DNA of 64,000 nt, taken from Coptis chinensis. Lineage: Eukaryota > Streptophyta > Magnoliopsida > Ranunculales > Ranunculaceae. A program made the translations under genes and the position numbers. Numbering within the stretch: position 1 is the first letter of the stretch; the number at the start of each line of letters is the position of its first letter. The notes below the pieces were generated by a model. That model ran no database searches and was not told where the DNA came from. It saw nothing but the letters and a program-made list of their open reading frames with translations. Location: positions 27,490,501-27,554,500 of the forward strand of contig CM027377.1 in the NCBI GenBank assembly GCA_015680905.1, read 5' to 3'. Shown here piece by piece: positions 56,408 through 64,000 of the stretch.

Positions 56408-58051
56408 TCAATTCACATTGCCCCAATTACGAACTGGGGGATGGTCCATCCTTGCTTGGTTTCTGTAGATCTGCCATTCTTTTGCGTCACGCCAATCTAT
56501 CATAGCTTTCCAGACTTCGCTCCACTTCATCTTCTTTGCAGTGTCCAGATGAGCTATCATTTTATCGTCATTAGGGAAGGAACGAACTTTCTTTAGATAC
56601 CTTGCAAGGCGCCGCCATGTCCAAAATCGCAAAGAATGAATTATCTTGTTTGTTGGACACATAGAGTCGACCTTTACCCAGTCTTGAAAAGTGGCCGCAA
56701 ACTGTGGGAAGTACATCCTCACTATCCTGCATGCTGGCAGGGTGATATAGTGCTGCCGAAAAGACCGAGCCCTCTTAAGGTTCTCAATTACTAGGTCTGT
56801 GATGTCAAAGGCGGTATGTTGCTAGGTCAGTGTATGAAACATCTTATAAGCTGACTTTGATGCAGTGGAAAAATGCCAATCCCCCATGATGTTCAGAAGA
56901 ATAAATAACATGACAGTTCCAACATTCATGGTCATACTGGCTAGTGGAATAGTTAACTCTGGCCATCGGCCAGCTTCTACACGTTCACTGACCTGGGCAA
57001 GGCCATCGCCATAACGGGCAGCAAATTTTTCCCAAGAATAGTCGTTAAAGTTGTTTTCTATCATGTATTGAATGGGGATGTCTAGCTGAAAAGGAGGAAG
57101 GTCTAGAGCCATAGCAACTGTTGGCTCGTAAAAAGAGTGTCGGGTGTTACCAATACGGATTGTAAATCCGTTCAAAGGAAAACCCTGTACAGCAGGTAGA
57201 TCTTCCATATGATCGTAAAAATAAGTTGTCAAACCTAGGGAGTATGTCTGCTCCGCGTGTAGAATAAGGGAGTTCCAACCGACTCGAGTGATGAAGTTTC
57301 TGAAAAGATGTCCATATGCAGGAGAATTCAGCAACGAATGGAAAGATTGTTTTGGAATCATCTTTGGAGCTGCCATTGTAGAAGATGTGTGAAGAAAGAT
57401 CCTACCTGTTAGACAAAGATAAACAAATATTAGAATATGATGAGAATGATTACGTAAAAACAAATTACCATAGGGAAAATGCACTATATTTAAAAACTAA
57501 AAAGAAAATGACAAATAACATAAAATTGCAAAATTTAAATTGTGTCATGGGCCCAAGTATCGGTGAGGATCCTTTTGTGAGAGGAATCAATTTATAAGAT
57601 CTTCGATGTCGTCAATCCTGGCAACAGCTCATTGCATAATTTCACTCTGTGTCTGGTAAATCTCGGCGTGGTTCTCCATTATGAGAGTGTGATTTGCCGA
57701 GAACAGGTTGTGGCTGTGCAAGAATTGTGCTTGTTCCTGTATTGTCTGCAGGTCGTGAAATTCAAGGAGACTGGTGATGATAATGTTCTGACGTTTGTAT
57801 AATGCCATCAGTCCTTGTTGAATTAAACGAAGGCCTTCCATAGGATTAAATACATTGCTTAATACATTTTCAGTGAAAATGTTGTCAGCGAAACAAGCTT
57901 CTTCGGTTTCTGTACTGACATGGTTCTTTGCAACGTCAGGATTCCAGAAACCGTTTCTACAAACTAAGTGAATGGTAAGAACGTTAGCTGTTCTGAGAGG
58001 TGTATTAGGAGAAGTACTAGAAAAACCCCAACGCATCATGATAAGTGTCAC
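56408..58051 (-). pseudogene. Additional ORF region of Athila-2
   Basis: Three open minus-strand blocks. The central one (56822-57484) begins MAAPKMIPKQSFHSLLNSPA and contains AYGHLFRNFITRVGWNSL and MNVGTVMLFILLNIMGDW, the next has WKAMIDWRDAKEWQIYRNQA, and an upstream-looking block (57629-58051) has a helical region with RLIQQGLMALYKRQNIIITS. The first two match the corresponding ORFs in Athila-1. Function unknown; the group is called 'putative plant transposon protein' in this type of element. Fossil. Confidence 0.65.
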
Positions 58052-58134
58052 AGTGCTGTCTTTTTCCTAGCACGTGCGATAACGTTCCAAAGAAATTAAA
58101 TAATGCAAAAATCATTGCAGTTAATCTGCAAGAC

Positions 58135-58660
58135 CACTACAACAGAGCATGGTTTTAGCAGCGCCATACCCCATCGCTAAAGGTGCCTTTGAGCGTGGCA
58201 AAAGATCTGTCACAACGCACCAGATGGCGTTGCAAAGGCGAGGCTAAAAAGTCGTCTCAAATACTCAAATGCAACGCCAAAAGTGGCGTGGCAAATGTTC
58301 CTAGTTTGTTGCGACGCTTATGGGCGCTGCTAATACACTAATTCCGTTGCTAATTCATTTATGAAAATTAAGTTAATTGCAAATTTATTTCAAACTATTT
58401 GCAGCGCTTGGCGTCGCAAAAGAGAGCTTGTAACAACTAGGATGGCGTTGCAAAAGTGATACCTTTAGCTGCACAACTAGGCATCGCAAAAGGCAACCTT
58501 TTGCTACACTATTTCCGTTGCACAAAGTTTGAATTTTTAGCTGTACATTTGGCGTGGCAACAGACGTCCATAAATTTAGCGACACACTAAGTGTGGCAAA
58601 AAGTGTCTACGTTACGGTAGAATCAAATCTTTTAGCTACACCAAAATTGTTGCGAATGAT
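58135..58660 (-). repeat. Terminal and subterminal repeats of CACTA-B
   Basis: About a dozen copies of TGGCGTTGCAAA, GCGTCGCAAAAG, GGCGTGGCAA and inverted TTGCGACGC-like words at 20-50 bp spacing. The motif differs from that of CACTA-A, so the two belong to different families. Confidence 0.8.
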
Positions 58661-59590
58661 ATAAATTCCAGAAAAACACACGCTTTATTTGGGACGCATT
58701 TAGCATTACAAATGGTGCAATTCATATATATACCTGTACATTTTCATTTATATAATCCTGCCCAAAACAATTTTTATAGAACACAGTAACCCTATAACAA
58801 TTCACCACAAATCATAACAAAATGAATTTCATTACCAAATCATTCAATACAAAAGATCTTAAAGAATTCACATAACTATTTTTGTGTGAAAAATATCGCC
58901 TCACATAATCTTAACAATGTTCAACTAAATTTAGGCGAATTATTCAAAACTAAAATTCCACAAATAATGTCTATAGCATGCTAATTTGAGCAAAGATCCA
59001 CTTTCGGAGCTTCTTCTTGATTTTACTACTTCGCAACCAATCGACCAATCGGCACAACAAATTTAAAAAAAAAAAAAAACTTTTAGTAAATTTATTAGAA
59101 ATATTAATAAACCTAATATACACAAGTTGGCAATGCATGTGAAACTATGCACCTCCTATATGCGTGCGTAAATTGGTGCCCATAGCCAAAAGCTTAGAAA
59201 GAACTTATCAAAGTTATAACTCGATCACATTCATGAAGGTACAGATCAAATAAGAAGACAAAAATAGCCAAAAGCTAATGAATTTTGAACTAAATTGTAC
59301 ATGTAAATGCCAAACCATTAAAAAACCTCGTGTCATAAAGTTATCACCAATGAAACAATAAAATAAGCAAGGCTAAACATCAAGTAAATCAAGCAAACAA
59401 GCTCAACTACAAAAAGTAGTTCCAACAGATGGCAGAGTCAGATGTAAAGGTATCGGGCGTGGGATGCTTCCTGTATACTCAAAATAAAAGGACTCAAATA
59501 AGAGTTGTGGGCATAGCAGCTCATTCCCAACTCCAGGCACAACATAAGAGGGAGGTGTGGTATATTTGTCAACACGTTGCTACATGCATT
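58661..59590. other. CACTA-B interior, no gene recognised
   Basis: AT-rich sequence, possibly remnants of a TNPA-like 3' untranslated region. An A-run lies near 59067. Confidence 0.4.
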
Positions 59591-60730
59591 GGTTTGACTC
59601 AATAACTGCTTTCTTATCGTTAGAACACGTTTTTGACCTTATCGGTCCCATCTATCATTAGAGTCTGAAAACGAGATATTTCTCGTTGTAGAAATGGGCT
59701 TCTAGCTCGTTTAGGGCTTCAGTTGTCCTTCACTCTATTACCTTCTATTCGAAGTCTCGTTTAGGGCCCGTAGACATGCAATAACCTGGCTCCGTTAACT
59801 CTTGGCTATAGCTTCATGGATACGGTGGCACTCCTCTCAACGAGCATCGAAGCCGCCCGTAATCTTGGACGTTAAACCCATATCCCTAGACTGGCAAGTT
59901 AAGATAGAATATCCCTTAGGGGTTGACTTATCCTTTTCTTGCCCTAACCTAGGCTTGTGTGGAACCTGTACTCAAAGTAAACCTATTTGTCCGACAGATG
60001 ACGATCCGGAGAACAAGAACAATCCGGAGCTACATACATTCTTTTACTCGTTCACTGACTCTCAATGGATTACTCCCTTCGCCTTTTTGGGGCTATGGGA
60101 GTCATCCTTGAGTCCGTACCAAAGCTTTCTAGAGGTGCCTATAAGGAAGTGAAAATAAATAGGATGATTCCAGCCGTAGTTTATTGGCTGTTAGGTCGGT
60201 GAAACTGTCCCTGTAGCTAAAGGCAGTAGTTCGCATTCTAGTTCTATTTTTGTAGACCAGATGGGACCTCAACTTGGTTTCCAAAAAGCAACCGACTCTT
60301 TCCAAGTCTAGTACCGAAGCAGAGCACAAGGCACTCGCCCTTACTACCTCTGAACTGTTATGGCTTTCTTACTTGCTTTCTTCACTCTACCGGCCGTGGC
60401 GGTTTTGCTCGGCTCAGTGCGAGGGGCAAATCCAGTCTTTATTACTTTTTGAGTTCGAGCAGATTGAGAGGCAGGGCCAAAGCCCGTTGATTAACCAGAT
60501 CTACCGGCAGCTTACCCCTCATCTTAACAAGCAGCTAAGGCAGAAACCCCATTAACCCATAACGTCTTTCTCTTTCTCCAAATTCCGAGTTGTCTCATGC
60601 GACATATAGCTTGATCGGAGCTAGCTAGGCACTTGCTGGCGTAGCGACCGACCGAGACTCTACTCGGCGGTGAGCTTCTTTATCTTGTCTCGAGGCGGGG
60701 CCAAAGCCCTTCTTTGTGGTTTGAACGGTA
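59590..60730 (+). other. Mitochondrial-looking (NUMT-like) block with a Copia RNase H scrap
   Basis: Base composition rises to near 50% GC against about a third around it, and the style (CCGAGACTCTACTCGGCGGT, CCGTAATCTTGGACGTTAAA) is that of plant mitochondrial intergenic DNA. At 60274-60380 a fragment reads VSKKQPTLSKSSTEAEHKAL and TTSELLWLSYLL, a Ty1/Copia RNase H scrap of the sort plant mitochondrial genomes often carry. I cannot name a mitochondrial gene here, so a GC-rich nuclear repeat is the alternative. Confidence 0.5.
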
Positions 60731-61210
60731 TTTCCGCGATGCGGTTTCAGATGCGAAACCGCTATGGCTGGTTTCAAGAGGAGGCGCAAAGGAAGCGAGG
60801 GAGAAGAAGCGATCGCGAGAGGCAACACAAGCTTTTGCTGAAATAGCAATGCTACAGAATCCCAAGTCGATGCAGAGATTGCAAAGTTGAGAAACATGAC
60901 CGCGACAGAGGTCTGCTGCTTGCCGCCGTCGCGATTTCGGATCGGAAACTGCTATGGCTGAAGCTGAATCAGTTGTCACTCCTTTGGCTCCTCACTTCAA
61001 ACTCTCTGGGGTTCGTGTTATCCACTCCTTCATCAAGGTTAGGTCGACCAGACCAGGATCGAGTCGAGTACGACCCAACTCTAGAGGCGAACCGGGAAAA
61101 GGATGCTCCACCTCGCCGGTGTATATTAAGATGTACAAACGAGGTTTTGGCCTTTTTATGACAACCTTAAGTCGTTTTAACAGAGAAGAGGCCATTGGTT
61201 GAATTCATCC
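60731..61210. other. Unassigned GC-richer fragments
   Basis: Two similar short words, AAACCGCTATGGCTGG (near 60757) and AAACTGCTATGGCTGA (near 60946), bracket a purine-rich stretch. Several frames stay open but none is recognised. It may continue the foreign block to its left. Confidence 0.4.
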
Positions 61211-61500
61211 GTAACACTTGTTTCATTTTTTGTTCAGGTACTGGAGGCAGAAGTTCTAAATATAAATACCCTGACTTGATTCAGGTACACCTGATTCATG
61301 ATGCAAAAGAAGTTCCATCCATTCATATTGACGTACTTTCTAAGAGAAGGACGACTTGCCTTCCAGCCCCCAATAAAATTCTAAGACGTGAATATCATCT
61401 CCATTTGATCATGAGTAGTGGTTGGGCAGTTCTTCATCTTAACTTCACTTCTCTTCACTTCAAACAGTTGATGTTTTGTGTTTCAGATCCCTGCTTTGTT
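61211..61500 (+). pseudogene. Possible captured exon, unidentified
   Basis: After TTTTTGTTCAG, a frame reads GTGGRSSKYKYPDLIQVHLI then HDAKEVPSIHIDVLSKRRT. The acceptor and composition look exon-like. The family was not recognised. Confidence 0.35.
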
Positions 61501-61735
61501 TAAGTATCCCTTCCCTCCCCCCTCCCCTCTCTGCATATGTACTTACTAAGAGACAATTTGATTGCCTTCCCAAATCTGTTGTCACTTTCTATTCCATCTT
61601 TCCAGCCAGTAAAATAAACTAACATGAACATCATCTCCATTTCCAGAGACCCATGACTAGTGGTTGGGCAGTTCTTTCAGCGCTAACTCAACTTCAGTTC
61701 AAACATTTGATGTTTAAGATCCCTGCTTTCTTAAC
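61385..61735. repeat. Diverged direct duplication
   Basis: ATCATCTCCATTT ... AGTGGTTGGGCAGTTCTT ... GATCCCTGCTTT occurs at 61385-61503 and at 61622-61733, about 238 bp apart. Confidence 0.75.
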
Positions 61736-61739
61736 ATCT

Positions 61740-62305
61740 GGCACAGTGGGACATTTTCATTCTGCAATGCCCATGCTTGCTTTATTAGCATATCCATGTT
61801 GATGCCTGTGAATTCTTCATTCCTATGCCCCCTTCATCTTTTGGCATCCGCGCATTATCCCACGAACAGCAATCAACCTTTTTCAGACGGATTACCTGAC
61901 AAAAGAAAATTCCTAAGCATGGTTACATATTCTTTTTTAAACTGAGGTCGGTCACTAGTAGTCTGCCATATTATGGATTGTCTGTTAAAAGGATTACCTG
62001 ACATTGGTTGTGCTCTCACTCATCGAGTTACACCTGGCGTCATAGCTATACACGCAAAACTTAAATTTGATAAAAAACAATTGATATCAAATGGCACATA
62101 ATCTAAATACAATAATAAAGCACATTAAAAGTCATATATAAAAAAATTAATATAGCATTAAAATTGAGAGTTTCAATTCTTAATATATAAGCATGTACCT
62201 GACTTAGCACGAAATAGATCCAACAACAAAACTATCACTTAATGTAATGCAATCCAAACAACCTGTCCTAGCTAGAATATGTTTTAACACTTAATGTGAA
62301 TGCAT

Positions 62306-62308
<3 letters not shown>
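61740..62308. other. CACTA-B interior, no gene recognised
   Basis: AT-rich sequence between the foreign block and the microsatellite. Nothing recognised. Confidence 0.4.

Positions 62309-62363
<55 letters not shown>
62309..62363. repeat. (AT)n microsatellite
   Basis: About 27 AT units followed by ATAG/ATAGAT units, just beyond the transposase gene's stop. Confidence 0.95.
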
Positions 62364-62365
<2 letters not shown>

Positions 62366-62429
62366 TAGATATATAGATAGATATAGATTACCAACATACA
62401 AAATGGATAATGAAGTTTTTCATTAACAT

Positions 62430-64000
62430 TCAATCAATGTCTGTATCATCATCACTGGATACGACATGCTCATCTTCAGAACAATACTCCATTAATGTGT
62501 CATCTATTTCATCATCTTCCTCGTCAATAATGAAATTGTTATCGGTTTGATGACTTTCCATAGCGGCCACGACCACATTAGCATCAACTTCGTTTGGGTC
62601 CAAATCCTCCCTATCTAGACGTATGGGTGTGAATGGTGCATTTTGAACCCCGCTGCTGCTTGCTTCATGAGTTTGATCAAGTTGGACATTGTCGATATTC
62701 ACCCCAACCTGCTCTTCCTGTTGATATGCTACATCACTACCTGCTTCTTCTTTCTCTGGAACATCAAACACGCTTTGGGCTTTGTCTTTTGCACAACTTT
62801 CCAACCAACACCTAATTTGCTATCATCAACGTAAAAGACTTGACATGCTTGCGTGGCTAAGACAAACCGGTCTTCTCTATACCACGCCTTGGAGCCATTA
62901 ATACTAGTAAAGTGACCATCCGCTTTGAATCCCCGTCCTTCTATTACCAACATCATACCAATCACATTTGAAAAGATAAACTTCGATTCCCAAATAGATA
63001 ACTAATCTCAAAACATCGGTTAACACACCATAAAAGTCAATCTCTTCTCCTTGGTGTTCCCCTTTTACTTCAACACCACTATTTTGGGTTCGAGATTTTT
63101 TTCGATCCTTGGTGTGAAACCTAATCCCATTAACAATGCATCCGCTATACCGTTTCACACGCTTATCAGGGCCCACATGCCAATGAATATAATTCATCCG
63201 CCGCCTTCGAGGAGGAGTTCTCACTGCAAATACTTGCATCTATTCATAAAATTAGTACACCAAATTAGGAAAACATAATTAGCATATTATCCAAGTTCAT
63301 AACCATTGTATAAAAAAGTAGCAATACGAGCTCTTACACGTTTTTGAAACCAACTAGGAAACAACATTTCTTGTTTCTCATGTAAGTTATGTGAGCTTTG
63401 CATTTCAAGCTCATCATGTGTTGATTTGCATGCATATCAAATATATATAAACTTAATAACTCAGAGTAGTTGATGATGATAAAAAAAAGACTCGGTAAGC
63501 TAAATGCAATAAAACTTACTCTAAATATGTTGAAATTTCTTCAGAATTATTCAACACATAGTAATGAGCCTTGGCATAGTCCTTTGGATCAAGAATGGAA
63601 CTTGTGTAGGCTCCCAAAGGCCGAACATTCTGTGTGAAAACAGGAAATCCAACCTGTTGATTCTCATTACCACCATCATAGTTTCGTTCTTCACGATTGA
63701 ACCGAGTTTCAACTCCTTGAAGATACATGGAGCAAAACGTGAGACATTCGGTGTCTACATACGCTTCAGCAATTGAACCTTCGGGGCGAGCTTTATTTCG
63801 AACATATTGTTTTAGCGTGTGTAGATACCTGTTTACATATAACACACACATGTAATATATATATATATATATAGTAAATAAAAACTTGAACATGCTAATT
63901 TCAAATTAAATAAATTACAAACCGTAAACCTCACCTTTCAATAGGATACATCCACCTATACTGCACTGGTCCTCCAAGTATCGCCTCACGTGGCAAGTGG
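62430..64000 (-). pseudogene. CACTA transposase (TNPD-type), C-terminal exons
   Basis: Exons on minus: 64000-63935 (HLPREAILGGPVQYRWMYPI), 63828 to about 63519 (LHTLKQYVRNKARPEGSIAE, ECLTFCSMYLQGVETRFNRE), about 63440-63330 (LHEKQEMLFPSWFQKRV), then 63240 onward (YGVLTDVLRLVIYLG, LFKCDWYDVGN, DRFVLATQACQVFYVDD), ending with an acidic tail (62804-62430, ... EDEHVVSSDDDTDID). These are the DUF4218 and DUF4216 regions of plant En/Spm TNPD proteins. Donor/acceptor sites fit at 63934-63829 and at 63241. Small frame changes lie within the DUF4216 part near 62940 and 62790. The catalytic DDE domain would be beyond the window. Confidence 0.88.

Larger units (their letters stand above)
53190..58134 (-). 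mobile_element. Athila-like element 2, 3' part, cut by CACTA-B
   Basis: It has a 3' LTR ending at 54671, a polypurine tract, a long conserved untranslated region and ORFs on the minus strand that are homologous to those downstream of pol in Athila-1. The element is interrupted at 58135 by CACTA-B, so its pol and 5' LTR should lie beyond the window on the other side. The left boundary of the LTR is uncertain (about 53.19 kb). Confidence 0.75.
58135..64000 (-). mobile_element. CACTA (En/Spm) element B, runs off the window
   Basis: The 3' end starts at CACTACAACAGAGCATGG with GAC in front as possible target duplication. Subterminal GGCGTTGCAAAAG-type motifs follow for 0.5 kb, and TNPD transposase exons on the minus strand occupy the right edge. 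The 5' end lies outside. Between terminus and transposase are foreign sequences in place of a recognisable TNPA gene. Confidence 0.8.

Noticed and set aside
60625-60979. Minus frames of 90-99 codons in the GC-rich block
   Set aside because: High GC lengthens chance frames; no motif was recognised.

Overview
The window is intergenic DNA from a large, AT-rich flowering-plant nuclear genome, probably a eudicot. This rests on the plant-specific transposon families (Athila, Tat/Ogre-like, plant Ty1/Copia, MULE, CACTA, L1 with RNase H, Helitron) and on recognisable plant gene fragments (OPR, organellar isoleucyl-tRNA synthetase, Aurora kinase). The species cannot be named from sequence alone. I see no gene that is clearly intact and functional. 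Nearly everything is a transposon, part of one, or a host-gene fragment carried by one.

Layout. 1-5.7 kb: 3' part of a Tat/Ogre-like Ty3/Gypsy fossil, with RNase H, integrase, a 45-bp tandem array, then an antisense intron-bearing gene remnant with its own TATA box. 6.6-8.2 kb: 79-bp tandem repeats, then a chimera of an OPR fragment and a nucleotide-diphospho-sugar transferase pseudogene. 8.3-13.7 kb: minisatellites, a Helitron Rep remnant, dispersed repeat blocks with a small two-exon ORF, and a 1.25-kb solo LTR with a perfect 5-bp target duplication.

13.77-38.66 kb: a CACTA-type (En/Spm) element with both ends. It carries fragments of at least two host genes (isoleucyl-tRNA synthetase in scrambled order, Aurora kinase). 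Two complete-length retrotransposons have landed in it: a 14.3-kb Athila element (14480-28788) and a 5.6-kb Copia element (29986-35632).

38.8-47.4 kb: a MULE with a degenerate mudrA-type transposase on +, two copies of a captured BPA1-like gene end, and a convergent seven-exon ULP1-like (C48) protease gene on -. 48.8-53.0 kb: a 5'-truncated L1 LINE on -. 53.2-58.1 kb: 3' part of a second Athila-like element. 58.1-64.0 kb: a second CACTA element running off the window, with TNPD-type transposase exons on -, a mitochondrial-looking GC-richer block and other foreign fragments between the transposase and the 3' terminus.

Relative order: the first CACTA came first, Athila-1 later (LTRs a few percent apart), and the Copia element last (LTRs nearly identical outside one odd patch). 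The second CACTA inserted into Athila-2. The most interesting theme is repeated capture and shuffling of host exons by three DNA transposons in 60 kb.
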